64,000 nt of DNA from Clostridiaceae bacterium (GCA_029256485.1 JAQSXU010000002.1:1-64000); one strand, 5' to 3'; counted from the first letter of the stretch, positions 53,192-62,320 are shown. A program made the numbers and translations. The notes: generated from the sequence alone by a model not told the origin.

Positions 53192-53440
53192 TTGACTACA
53201 ATATATATTTGTGTTGGGAGTGCCTGTTACATAAAAGGATCCAATAATATAATTATTATAATGCAAAACCTTATAAATGAACACAATTTAAGTGATAAGG
53301 TAGTTATAAAGGGAAGCTTTTGTCTTGGACATTGCACTGAACCAGTTTCTGTAAAAGTAGATGATGGTGAAGTAGTATCGATTAATGAAAACAATATTCG
53401 CTGTTTTTTTCAAACTAATATAGTAAGGAGATATAAATAA
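53192..53440 (+). CDS. thioredoxin-like [2Fe-2S] ferredoxin (NuoE-like), sensory hydrogenase operon
   Basis: The 82-residue protein has the four-Cys pattern CVGSAC...CLGHC of the thioredoxin-like [2Fe-2S] domain found in HydC and HydB. It is a one-domain electron carrier. The start is TTG at 53192, nine bases after GGAGG; an ATG three bases earlier in another frame opens a two-codon ORF that overlaps. Its stop overlaps the next start (TAATG at 53438-53442), so translation is coupled to the sensory hydrogenase. Confidence 0.85.
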   Translation: MTTIYICVGSACYIKGSNNIIIIMQNLINEHNLSDKVVIKGSFCLGHCTEPVSVKVDDGEVVSINENNIRCFFQTNIVRRYK

Positions 53441-55161
53441 TGTCATATATCAGTTTTACAAAAGCAAATTGTAAAAATTGTTATAAATGTTTACGTTCAT
53501 GTCCAGTTAAGGCAATTAAATTTAAAAATGACCAAGCAGAGATTGTTGAGGACAGATGCATTGCTTGCAGTCATTGCTTAGCTATTTGCCCACAAAATGC
53601 TCGTAAAATAGTAAGTGATTTAGATATAGTTAAAAATGCAATAAAATCAGGGAAAAAAGTTATAGCATCTATTGCTCCATCTTTTCCTGGATATTTTAAT
53701 TTTGAACCAAATAAGATAATTTCAGCTATGAAATCCATTGGTTTTTTGTCAGTGGAAGAAACTGCAATAGGGGCAGAAATAGTGACCGAAGAATATAGAA
53801 AATATATTAATGCAAACCATCAAAGTATATATATTACAACGGCTTGCCCATCAATTGTTTTTTTAGTTCAACAATATTACCCTAATCTTACAAAGTATCT
53901 ATTGCCTATTGTTTCTCCAATGATAGCCCATGGTAAGCTTATTAAAAGTATACATGGTGAAGATAGCTTTGTGGTATTCGTAGGTCCTTGTGCTGCAAAA
54001 AAAATTGAATCAAAAGTATGTGACAGCACTTCTGTAATCGATGCAGTTATAACCTTTGATGAATTGAAATTATGGATTAACGAAAGCAATATAAACATAG
54101 ATACTTTGCCAAATTCCAACATTAATTCTTACACTCTGAACATTGGCAGAAACTATCCTATTGACAATGGAATTATCAATGGCCTTAAAAATACTGCTAA
54201 TGATAACCAGCTAACTAAATTTTCAGTTAGTGGAACTGACGATTGTATGGAAATATTCTCATCAATATCTAATGGTGATTTAAATAATGTTTTAATAGAA
54301 GCTAATACTTGTAAGAACAGCTGTGTTGGTGGTCCAACTATGATAAAGAGTGAACATGGATATTATAAAAGATTGACTAAAGTAAAGGAGTACATTACAA
54401 GTGAAAACAGAGCTGACTCTACCTCTTTCATTTCAATACCATCAAACATAGATTTTACTAGAACTATTATTCCTAAACCAATAGTAAAAAATATTGCAGA
54501 TGAAGAGGAAATAATAAAAATCTTAAAGGAAATGGGAAAGTATAGTATTGAAGATGAATTAAATTGCGGAGTCTGCGGATATAATACCTGCAGGGAAAAG
54601 GCCCAAGCCATTTATGAAGGTATGGCTGAAACTCTGATGTGTTTACACTTTATGAGAACAAAGGCTGAAAGACTTTCCAATGTTATTTTTGAAAGCTCAA
54701 CCAATTGTATTATGCTAATAAGCAAAGAACTTAAAATAATAGAAGTAAATCCTTCATTTGAAAAAACTTTCATGATTAAAAAGGAAAATATAATAAATAT
54801 GCCGGTAAACTCAATTATGGATGATACAGATTTTCTAAAAGTGTTGGCCTCGGAAACAAATATTACTGGTAAAAAGCTTTATATCCCTGAGTATAATGCT
54901 GTGTTTATAGAGAATATTGTATATCTTCCTAAGCAGGGAATACTTTTAGCATCAATGTTTAACATTATGGAAGAAGAAAAGAACAAGTTAGAATTGCAAA
55001 AACTAAAGGTAACCACTTTAAATGCAGCTCAAGAGGTTATTGAAAAACAAATGAGAGTGGCTCAAGAGATAGCCAGCCTTTTAGGGGAAACTACTGCGGA
55101 AACTAAAATAGTGCTAACAAAATTAAAAAAGTTAGTAGCTGGTGAAGATGGTGATAGCTAA
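53440..55161 (+). CDS. hydS: sensory [FeFe] hydrogenase with PAS domain (HydS-like)
   Basis: Domains in order are two [4Fe-4S] clusters (CKNCYKCLRSCP, CIACSHCLAICP; residues 11-50), an H-cluster domain (about 70-330), a 4Fe-4S site with C376, C379, C384 and C401, a PAS domain (about 410-510), and a C-terminal coiled coil. The four cluster cysteines are present at C136, C184, C291 and C295. The catalytic proton-relay Cys is Ala135 and nearby hydrogenase residues also differ (G182, N289). This matches the non-catalytic, sensory group C hydrogenases. It overlaps both neighbours and probably reports H2 or redox state to the phosphatase. Confidence 0.88.
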   Translation: MSYISFTKANCKNCYKCLRSCPVKAIKFKNDQAEIVEDRCIACSHCLAICPQNARKIVSDLDIVKNAIKSGKKVIASIAPSFPGYFNFEPNKIISAMKSIGFLSVEETAIGAEIVTEEYRKYINANHQSIYITTACPSIVFLVQQYYPNLTKYLLPIVSPMIAHGKLIKSIHGEDSFVVFVGPCAAKKIESKVCDSTSVIDAVITFDELKLWINESNINIDTLPNSNINSYTLNIGRNYPIDNGIINGLKNTANDNQLTKFSVSGTDDCMEIFSSISNGDLNNVLIEANTCKNSCVGGPTMIKSEHGYYKRLTKVKEYITSENRADSTSFISIPSNIDFTRTIIPKPIVKNIADEEEIIKILKEMGKYSIEDELNCGVCGYNTCREKAQAIYEGMAETLMCLHFMRTKAERLSNVIFESSTNCIMLISKELKIIEVNPSFEKTFMIKKENIINMPVNSIMDDTDFLKVLASETNITGKKLYIPEYNAVFIENIVYLPKQGILLASMFNIMEEEKNKLELQKLKVTTLNAAQEVIEKQMRVAQEIASLLGETTAETKIVLTKLKKLVAGEDGDS

Positions 55162-56345
55162 TGAATTATTTTATTGATGCAGCATATAATAGTTTGCTTA
55201 AATATAATGAAGAGCTTTGTGGTGATAATGTAGCTATTGTCAGAATGCCTGAATTTACTGTAATTGTTCTAGCAGATGGATTAGGAAGTGGTGTAAAAGC
55301 CAATATTCTATCAACCCTAACCTCCAGAATTGCCAGTACAATGCTTAAAGAAGGTGCTGATATTTATGAAACCGTGGATACTATTGTAAACACTTTACCA
55401 GTTTGTAAAATTCGAAATCTAGCATACTCAACATTTACTATAGTTAAAATATTCAATAATGGGAACGTGTATATTGCAGAATACGATAATCCCCCTTTCG
55501 TTCTGATAAGAAATGACGAAAGCTTAAAAATAGATAAAAGGCAGTTAACAATTAACAATAAAATTGTATATGAAAGCAACCTAAAACTTAAAGAAAATGA
55601 TGTATTATGTATTTTTAGCGATGGTGTTATTCATGCCGGCTTGGGACAAATGTTGAATTTGGGCTGGACTTATGACAATGTGGAGAAGTATTTGCTGAAG
55701 TGCATAAAATTTAAGAGTAATTCACAGGAGATTGCCAATGACTTACTAGATGTTTGCTGGAACTTATATAACTCTAAACCTGGCGATGACACAACTGTAG
55801 TAACTGTAAAATTAATAAAGCCTAAATTTGTTGATTTATTTACAGGGCCACCACTTGATAAGTCAAAGGATTCTGAAATAATTAAAAAGTTTATAAGTAA
55901 GAAAAGCAAAAAGATAATTTGCGGAGGTACAGCCGCTAATATTGCAGCTAGAGAATTAAAATGTGACCTAAACATAGATTTGAACTTAGATCCTAATCTA
56001 ATTAATTATGATGTTCCTCCTACTGCATCAATGGATGGTATAGATTTAATTACAGAAGGAGTAATAACTTTAAACAAAACCATCGAAATATTGAATAACT
56101 TTACCTCTCCAGCAGCGGAAAGTAAATATAGTTTTAATTTAAATGAAAACAATGGCTGCTCAAGATTGGCTAAGCTGCTTATAGAAGATTGTACTCACCT
56201 CACATTATGGGTTGGGAATGCTATAAACCCAGCACATAAGAATCCAGGTTTTCCTTCAAATTTAAGTATAAAATTAAAATTAGTAAATGATTTATGCGAT
56301 TCATTGGCTAAGTTAGGTAAGATAATTAACATAAATTATATATAA
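55161..56345 (+). CDS. SpoIIE-type PP2C protein phosphatase
   Basis: The 394-residue protein has a PP2C/SpoIIE phosphatase domain (about 1-225) with metal-binding aspartates in LADGLGSG, FSDGV and GDDTTVV. A C-terminal part (about 226-394, including GGTAANIAARELKC and LWVGNAINPAHKNPG) is not one I recognise. It overlaps hydS by the bases TAATG, so it is the output partner of the sensory hydrogenase. It would dephosphorylate a Ser/Thr target, possibly an anti-sigma-factor antagonist. Confidence 0.85.
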   Translation: MNYFIDAAYNSLLKYNEELCGDNVAIVRMPEFTVIVLADGLGSGVKANILSTLTSRIASTMLKEGADIYETVDTIVNTLPVCKIRNLAYSTFTIVKIFNNGNVYIAEYDNPPFVLIRNDESLKIDKRQLTINNKIVYESNLKLKENDVLCIFSDGVIHAGLGQMLNLGWTYDNVEKYLLKCIKFKSNSQEIANDLLDVCWNLYNSKPGDDTTVVTVKLIKPKFVDLFTGPPLDKSKDSEIIKKFISKKSKKIICGGTAANIAARELKCDLNIDLNLDPNLINYDVPPTASMDGIDLITEGVITLNKTIEILNNFTSPAAESKYSFNLNENNGCSRLAKLLIEDCTHLTLWVGNAINPAHKNPGFPSNLSIKLKLVNDLCDSLAKLGKIININYI

Positions 56346-56372
56346 AAAGTCCTGCATAATTGCAGGACTTTT
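56345..56372 (+). terminator. terminator after the sensory hydrogenase operon
   Basis: AAAAGTCCTGCA and TGCAGGACTTTT pair around four bases. It also faces the hydA end from the other strand. Confidence 0.9.
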
Positions 56373-56379
56373 ATATTTG

Positions 56380-58113
56380 CTATTTCTTGTTATATGTTGT
56401 ATGCAAAATGTGATGAGCCTTCTCACTATTTGGTTTGTCTAGATATTCTTCATATAACTTCTTAATAAATGGATTCTCATGGGATTTTCTTATTGTCTTG
56501 TTTTTATCTTCTTCATATAAAGAGGTTAACCTTTTAGAAAGAATATCTAAGTCTCCATGGATATATGGCTGACCACCTCCATTTAAACATCCTCCAGGGC
56601 AAGCCATTACCTCAATCATATGATACTGTGCTTTTCCTTCTTTAACTGCATTTAATAATTTTCTTGCATTTCCCAAGCCGCTTGCAATAGCAATTTTAAT
56701 TTCGATTCCATTTATATTTATGGTTGACTCTTTAATTCCTTCAAAACCACGAACATTTTCAAAATTTACATTTTCTAAAGTATTACCTGTAATCCATTCA
56801 TATGCAGTTCTTAGTGCTGCTTCCATAACTCCGCCTGTGGCACCAAAAATTACAGCCGCACCAGTGGATTCACCTAGAGGATCATCAAAATTCTCATCAT
56901 CCAATTTTGCAAAATTGATTCCAGATTCTCTTATCATTTTAGCAAGTTCTCTTGTAGAAATTACTATATCTACGTCTTGGATTCCGGATCTTCCCATTTC
57001 TTCTCTTGATGCCTCTGTTTTTTTAGCTAAACATGGCATTACAGAAACAACTATCATATTTTTAGGATCTATATTCATCTTTTCAGCTAAATAAGTTTTG
57101 GCTACAGCTCCGAACATTTGCTGTGGTGATTTACAAGTTGATGGTAAATTTAAATCATCACCAAATTCATGCTCAAGGAAATTAATCCATCCTGGGCAGC
57201 AGCTAGTAAGTAAAGGTAGAGGTCCATTATTCTTAATCCTGCTTATCAACTCAGAAGCTTCCTCCATTATAGTTAAGTCTGCAGCAAAATCTGTATCAAA
57301 TACTTTGTCAAAGCCTAAAGCTTTTAATGCTGCAGTTAGTTTACCAGTCACTAATGTACCTGCTTCAAGTCCAAATTCTTCCCCTAGGGCTGCTCTTACG
57401 GCTGGAGCTGTTTGAACAACTACAACTTTTTCTTTATCATTCAAAACCTTCCATACTTTAGAAGTGTTATTTACTTCTGTCAGAGCGCCTGTTGGACAAA
57501 CAGAAACACATTGGCCGCAGAATGTACAATTTGTCTCAGTTAAAGGTAAATTAAAGGCAGGTTCTTCAACGGTTACAAATCCTCTATCCACAGCTGACAT
57601 AACTGAAACTGTTTGGATTTGGCTGCATACTGTTTCGCATCTTCTGCACATAATACATTTTGTCATATCTCTTATTATGGATTTGCTGGAGCAATCTTTA
57701 GGGTAATTGGAAACTTCTCCTTTATATTTTATTTCTCTTATTCCCATATCAGCAGCAAGCTTTTGTAATTCACATTGTGTATTCTTTTCGCAAAGCAAGC
57801 AATCCTGCGGGTGATCTGAAAGTAGAAGTTCTACCACTGTTCTTCTTGCGTTTACGGCTCTCATAGAATTTGTTTTTATTATCATACCTTCTGTTGCTGG
57901 CGTTGAACAAGATGGAGCAAGATTCCTTCTACCTTCCACTTCTACTAAACAAACTCTGCATGAACCAGGACAGTTCACTGTTTTGTTATCCTGCAATTTC
58001 ATATAACATAATGTAGGAACATACACATCTATTTTTTTGCAAGCATCTAGAATAGTACTTCCTTTTTCAACCTGTACTTTTTTATTATTTATTGTTAAAG
58101 TAATTTGACTCAC
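56380..58113 (-). CDS. hydA: catalytic [FeFe] hydrogenase, bifurcating HydA subunit
   Basis: This 577-residue protein has an N-terminal [2Fe-2S] domain (CNCPGSCRVC-like), a His-Cys [4Fe-4S] site, two ferredoxin-type clusters, then the H-cluster domain. The three active-site motifs are complete: TSCCPGW, MPCLAKKTE and EVMACPGGCLNGGGQP, so it is catalytic. It evolves or uptakes H2 with NADH and ferredoxin in complex with HydB and HydC. The true start is probably GTG at 58113 behind GAGGTG; a GTG at 58134 overlaps the hydB stop. It is a group A3-type enzyme, oxygen sensitive. Confidence 0.95.
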   Translation of the reverse strand: MSQITLTINNKKVQVEKGSTILDACKKIDVYVPTLCYMKLQDNKTVNCPGSCRVCLVEVEGRRNLAPSCSTPATEGMIIKTNSMRAVNARRTVVELLLSDHPQDCLLCEKNTQCELQKLAADMGIREIKYKGEVSNYPKDCSSKSIIRDMTKCIMCRRCETVCSQIQTVSVMSAVDRGFVTVEEPAFNLPLTETNCTFCGQCVSVCPTGALTEVNNTSKVWKVLNDKEKVVVVQTAPAVRAALGEEFGLEAGTLVTGKLTAALKALGFDKVFDTDFAADLTIMEEASELISRIKNNGPLPLLTSCCPGWINFLEHEFGDDLNLPSTCKSPQQMFGAVAKTYLAEKMNIDPKNMIVVSVMPCLAKKTEASREEMGRSGIQDVDIVISTRELAKMIRESGINFAKLDDENFDDPLGESTGAAVIFGATGGVMEAALRTAYEWITGNTLENVNFENVRGFEGIKESTININGIEIKIAIASGLGNARKLLNAVKEGKAQYHMIEVMACPGGCLNGGGQPYIHGDLDILSKRLTSLYEEDKNKTIRKSHENPFIKKLYEEYLDKPNSEKAHHILHTTYNKK

Positions 58114-58133
58114 TAAAATCACCTCTCCCAGCA

Positions 58134-60029
58134 CTATTTCTTAATAATTGCATCAACCGGGCATCCATTAAGGCATGCTCCACATTTTATACATTTATCT
58201 TGGTCAATAATATGCTTTTCTTTAACTTTTCCGCTAATACAACCAGCAGGACAATTTCTAGCACATTTTGTACATCCGATACATTTATCTGTGATAATGT
58301 ATTTCAATAAATTCTTACAAACTCCTGCTGGACAGGATTTTTCTTTAACATGTGCTTGGTATTCATCTTTGAAGTACTTCATGGTGCTAAGTACTGGATT
58401 TGGTGCTGTCTGACCCAATCCGCATAAAGAGGTATCCTTAATTATATTAGCTAATTCATAAAGATTTTCTAAATCTTCTTCTGTTCCCTGCCCATTTGTG
58501 ATTTTTGTTAAAATTTCAAGCAATCTCTTATTACCAACCCTGCAAGGTGTACATTTACCGCAAGATTCATCTACAATAAATTCAAGATAGAATTTTGCTA
58601 TATCCACCATACAGTTATCTTCATCCATTACAATCATTCCGCCTGAACCCATCATTGAGCCAATGCTTGTTAAAGAATCGTAATCAATTGGTGTGTCTAG
58701 AAATTCAGATGTTATACATCCACCTGAAGGTCCGCCTGTCTGAACAGATTTAAATTTACGACCGTTTTTTATTCCTCCTCCAATATCATAAATTATTTCT
58801 CTTAGTGTTGTTCCCATTGGCACTTCTACAAGTCCTACATTATTTATTTTACCGGCCAAGGCAAATACCTTTGTTCCTTTGGATTTTTCAGTTCCTATTG
58901 AACTATACCACTCAGCGCCCTTGTTGATTATTGCGGGGATGTTTGCCAGTGTTTCTACGTTATTAACGCAGGTAGGCTTATTCCATAAACCGCTTTCAGC
59001 TGGGAATGGAGGTTTATTTGTTGGCTCTCCTCTAAGACCCTCTATTGAGTGAATTAAAGCTGTTTCTTCACCGCAGACAAATGCGCCTGCACCATATTTT
59101 ATTTGGATTTCAAAATCAAAACCAGTATTTAAAATGTTTTTACCTAATAAGCCAATTTCATTTGCTTCTTTTATGGCAACTTGCAATCTATGAACTGCTA
59201 AAGGATATTCTGCTCTTATATATATTCTTCCATGTGTTGCACCAATGGCATACCCTGCTATTGCCATAGCCTCAACCACACTGTTTGGATCTCCTTCTAG
59301 AATGGAACGATCCATAAAAGCTCCTGGATCCCCCTCATCGGCATTACATATAATGTATTTTTCCTCAGATTTATACTTTGATGCAAAACCCCACTTTACG
59401 CCTGTTGGGAATCCACCGCCGCCTCTTCCCCTTAAGCCTGAATCAGTAATTATCTTAATAACTTCTTCTGGGGTTTTAGTTGTCAATACCTTTCCTATAG
59501 CCAGGTATCCATCTTCCGCTATATATTCCCTTATATCTTCTGGATCAATCAATCCGCAGTTTCTTAAAGCAATTCTGTGCTGCTTTTTATAAAATGACAT
59601 TTCATCTTGTCTCTTAACTTTTTCCTTCAATGTAGGTTCTTCATAAAGAAGTCTATTAACTATAGAGCCCTTTAGTAAATGCTCTTTTACTATTTCCTCA
59701 GCGTCTGTTGGCTTTACCTGAACATAAAAAACATTATCAGGAGAAATTTTAACTATTGGACCTTTCTCGCAAAACCCGAAACATCCAGTCATTAACACTT
59801 CAGTATCTTCAGACAAGCCAGCTTTTGCTATTTCATCATTTAGATTTTTAATAATTTCATCACTGCTTGATGATTTACATCCTGTTCCTCCGCAGACCAT
59901 AACACATCTTTTACATCTTTTATTTTCTACAGAGACCTCCTGCTCATGTGATACCTTTCTTAGATTCAGCAAATTTTTATATTCCTCATGAATGCTTAAA
60001 AGTTCTTCAAATGAATTAATCTTAGCCAC
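58134..60029 (-). CDS. hydB: HydB, NuoF-like FMN/NADH subunit of the bifurcating hydrogenase
   Basis: The 631-residue protein has an N-terminal thioredoxin-like [2Fe-2S] domain (CKRCVMVCGGTGC, CFGFCEKGP), then a NuoF-type FMN and NADH site (GRGGGGFPTGVKWGFA, GEETALI), a 4Fe-4S ligand set (ESCGKCTPCRVG), and a C-terminal pair of ferredoxin clusters (CIGCTKCARNCP, CIKCGACLNGCP). It oxidises or reduces NAD(H) and splits electrons between NAD and ferredoxin. The start is GTG at 60029 after GGGGGAG. It lies between hydC and hydA. Confidence 0.95.
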   Translation of the reverse strand: MAKINSFEELLSIHEEYKNLLNLRKVSHEQEVSVENKRCKRCVMVCGGTGCKSSSSDEIIKNLNDEIAKAGLSEDTEVLMTGCFGFCEKGPIVKISPDNVFYVQVKPTDAEEIVKEHLLKGSIVNRLLYEEPTLKEKVKRQDEMSFYKKQHRIALRNCGLIDPEDIREYIAEDGYLAIGKVLTTKTPEEVIKIITDSGLRGRGGGGFPTGVKWGFASKYKSEEKYIICNADEGDPGAFMDRSILEGDPNSVVEAMAIAGYAIGATHGRIYIRAEYPLAVHRLQVAIKEANEIGLLGKNILNTGFDFEIQIKYGAGAFVCGEETALIHSIEGLRGEPTNKPPFPAESGLWNKPTCVNNVETLANIPAIINKGAEWYSSIGTEKSKGTKVFALAGKINNVGLVEVPMGTTLREIIYDIGGGIKNGRKFKSVQTGGPSGGCITSEFLDTPIDYDSLTSIGSMMGSGGMIVMDEDNCMVDIAKFYLEFIVDESCGKCTPCRVGNKRLLEILTKITNGQGTEEDLENLYELANIIKDTSLCGLGQTAPNPVLSTMKYFKDEYQAHVKEKSCPAGVCKNLLKYIITDKCIGCTKCARNCPAGCISGKVKEKHIIDQDKCIKCGACLNGCPVDAIIKK

Positions 60030-60041
60030 TTTTCTCCCCCC

Positions 60042-60518
60042 TTATTGATGTTCCTTTAATATTTTGCTAACCATTTCTTTTGTGAAGTGACCATATACTT
60101 TATCGTTTACAGTCACAACTGGGGCAAGTCCACAAGCACCTACGCATCGTAAAACCTGAATTGTGTATTTACCATCTGGGGTTGTTTCCCCAACTTTAAT
60201 ATTTAACTTGTTCTGAAATTCATCTAATATTTCTGCTGCGCCTCTAACAAAGCAAGCTGTTCCCATACATACATTGATAACGTATTCACCTTTTGGCTCC
60301 GTAGTAAAATAGGAATAGAATGTAACTACTCCATAAACCTTAGATGAAGGGATGTCCAATTTTTTTGCGATAAATTCAATAACTTCCTTTGAAAGGTACC
60401 CGAAAATATGCTGAGCCCTGTGAAGTACTTCAATTAAAGCTCCCTGCTTATCACTAATGTTGTCAATATAATTTTCTAATTCCTTAATCTTTTCTTCGAA
60501 TAATACATTAGAACACAC
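60042..60518 (-). CDS. hydC: HydC, NuoE-like [2Fe-2S] subunit of the bifurcating hydrogenase
   Basis: The 158-residue protein has the NuoE fold: a helical N-terminus with LIEVLHRAQHIFGYLS, then GVVTFYSYF, CMGTACFVRGA and CVGACGLAPVV, giving the four cysteines of a thioredoxin-like [2Fe-2S] cluster. It is the first gene of hydCBA, with GTG at 60518 after GGGGGAAG. Gaps of 12 bases (C-B) and overlaps (B-A) show one operon. Confidence 0.94.
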   Translation of the reverse strand: MCSNVLFEEKIKELENYIDNISDKQGALIEVLHRAQHIFGYLSKEVIEFIAKKLDIPSSKVYGVVTFYSYFTTEPKGEYVINVCMGTACFVRGAAEILDEFQNKLNIKVGETTPDGKYTIQVLRCVGACGLAPVVTVNDKVYGHFTKEMVSKILKEHQ

Positions 60519-60683
60519 AAAACTTCCCCCTTTAAACGTTTTCTGTTTTAATTTTAACAGATTTAAATATTTATTTAAATATAATTTAAAAATTTACTAC
60601 TTTCTCAATTTTAATCTACAAATTTTTCATATTATCAATTTAAATCAGTAAATTCTGTAAAATTTATTTTCATTTAAGAGTGA

Positions 60684-60701
60684 TTGTTAATTGTCAAACA
60701 A
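60684..60701. promoter_or_regulatory. Rex-like operator between hydC and the AEC gene
   Basis: TTGTTAATTGTCAAACAA matches the Rex consensus TTGTTAA-N4-TTAACAA at 12 of 14 fixed positions. It is about 165 bases upstream of hydC and 10 bases before the -35 of the AEC gene, so it could act on either. Rex responds to the NADH/NAD+ ratio. The rest of the 256-base gap is AT-rich with no other clear signal. Confidence 0.5.
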
Positions 60702-60710
60702 TTGCTACAT

Positions 60711-60740
60711 TTTACCTTTACTTTAATCCTATGTTATAAT
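60711..60740 (+). promoter_or_regulatory. promoter of the AEC transporter gene
   Basis: TTTACC (60711-60716), 18 bases and TATAAT (60735-60740) lie 35 bases before the ATG. Confidence 0.6.
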
Positions 60741-60774
60741 ATTTTATATTATTTGTAAAGAAGGTATATTACCC

Positions 60775-61719
60775 ATGCAGATTATTATTACTTCACTGCA
60801 AAGTATTTTAAGTATTATTATTATGATTTCAATTGGTTATTTATTAACAGAGAAAAAGTTGTTTGATAATAACTCCTCTATTCTATTTTCCAAGGTTGTA
60901 TTTAATATATCGCTGCCAGCATTAATGATAGAAAACTTATATACTAGTTTTAATAGACAAAAATTTGATAGTCTATCAAAAGGTCTAATTGTTCCATTTA
61001 TATCAATGGCAATATGTTATATTATTGGTATATTTTTATCAAAGATTCTACGCATAAAAAAAGGCAGAAAAGGAACATTTGCATCCATGTTTTTTGCTTC
61101 TAATGTAATCTTTATTGGACTTCCTGTTAATTTAGCACTGTTTGGTGATAAAAGTGTTCCTTATGTATTGCTTTATTATGTTGCAAATACATCTTTCTTT
61201 TGGACTCTTGGAACATATGGTATTAGTAAGGATGGTCAGGGAGAAAGAAATAAAATTTTATCTTTTAAAACTATAAAGCAAATTTTTACTCCACCATTAA
61301 TTGGATTTTTAGTAGGACTATTAATTATTTATTCGGGTATTATTATCCCAAAATTTATATTAGATACTTGCAAATACCTTGGAAATCTTACAACACCTCT
61401 TTCAATGATGTTTATAGGCATTACAATTCATGCAGTTAATTTAAAAGAAGTAAAATTCTCCTTTGATATGTTTGTAATATTAATAGGAAGATTTTTGGTT
61501 TCTCCAATGCTTGTAATAATCTTAACTTGGTTTTTTCCACTTCCGTCTTTAATGAAGCAGGTATTTGTTATACAAGCTGCAATGCCTGTTATGACAAATA
61601 CATCTATTGTTGCAGCAAAATGCGGCGGAGATTACGAATATGCAGCTATAATGACAGCAATTACTACAATAGCATGTGCTTTTGTAATTCCATTTTACAT
61701 GTTATTATTAAATCTATAG
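60775..61719 (+). CDS. AEC-family (auxin efflux carrier/malate permease-like) transporter
   Basis: The 314-residue protein has ten membrane helices in two halves. Typical AEC stretches are YLLTEKKLFDNNSSILFSKV and FNISLPALMIENLY in the first half and TPLSMMFIGITI with AMPVMTNTSIVAAKCGGDYE in the second. Bacterial members include malate and malonate permeases, so an organic acid is the likely substrate. It stands alone, divergent from hydCBA, with a Rex-like site in between. The specific acid is unknown. Confidence 0.88.
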   Translation: MQIIITSLQSILSIIIMISIGYLLTEKKLFDNNSSILFSKVVFNISLPALMIENLYTSFNRQKFDSLSKGLIVPFISMAICYIIGIFLSKILRIKKGRKGTFASMFFASNVIFIGLPVNLALFGDKSVPYVLLYYVANTSFFWTLGTYGISKDGQGERNKILSFKTIKQIFTPPLIGFLVGLLIIYSGIIIPKFILDTCKYLGNLTTPLSMMFIGITIHAVNLKEVKFSFDMFVILIGRFLVSPMLVIILTWFFPLPSLMKQVFVIQAAMPVMTNTSIVAAKCGGDYEYAAIMTAITTIACAFVIPFYMLLLNL

Positions 61720-61838
61720 TTAATATTGCATTAATTTATATTTAGTATTATTATTTTAATAAAGTAACCTTAACATCAATAGAACCTTATATTTAAATAT
61801 TTTAAATGACTAATACAGTAATTATAGGCGGTGATATG

Positions 61839-62303
61839 ATGAACAAAATAATGTTAACTGAGTCAGGTAAGAAAAAATTAGAAGATGAACTTGAGTATTT
61901 AAAAACAGTTAAAAGAGTTGAGATAAAGGAAGCTCTTAAGTCCGCAAGGGCTCAAGGCGATTTAAGCGAAAATGCAGATTATAGTGCGGCTAAGGATGAC
62001 CAGTCCATGACTGAAACAAGAATACTTGAATTAGAAGCACAATTAAAAAATGCAGTAGTAGTTGAATCAAGCAACGAAGGCAATATATTTGATGTTAATA
62101 AGAAAGCTTTAGTTAAATTTTATGATATAGATGAAACTGAAGAAGTAACCTTGGTTAGTTCTGTTGAAGCAGATGTTAAGAATATGAAAATTAGTATTGA
62201 GTCACCACTTGGTAAGGCTCTTTATAAATTAGAGGTTGGCAAAAAAACCCTTGTTCAATCTCCTGATGGAGAATATGAAGTAGAAGTGATAAAAATATTA
62301 TAA
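61839..62303 (+). CDS. greA: transcription elongation factor GreA
   Basis: GreA rescues backtracked RNA polymerase by stimulating transcript cleavage. The 154-residue protein has the N-terminal coiled coil with acidic tip (LKSARAQGDLSENADYSAAKDDQS) and the C-terminal FKBP-like domain (ISIESPLGKALYKLEVGKKTLVQSPDGEYEVEV). The start at 61839 is favoured by GGCGGTGAT upstream; another ATG lies one codon earlier, and the frame extends to 61806. Confidence 0.94.
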   Translation: MNKIMLTESGKKKLEDELEYLKTVKRVEIKEALKSARAQGDLSENADYSAAKDDQSMTETRILELEAQLKNAVVVESSNEGNIFDVNKKALVKFYDIDETEEVTLVSSVEADVKNMKISIESPLGKALYKLEVGKKTLVQSPDGEYEVEVIKIL

Positions 62304-62320
62304 GGTTTATTACTAATATT

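Noticed and set aside
59245..59592. 115-codon plus-strand ORF
   Set aside because: It is the shadow of the conserved hydB coding sequence on the other strand.
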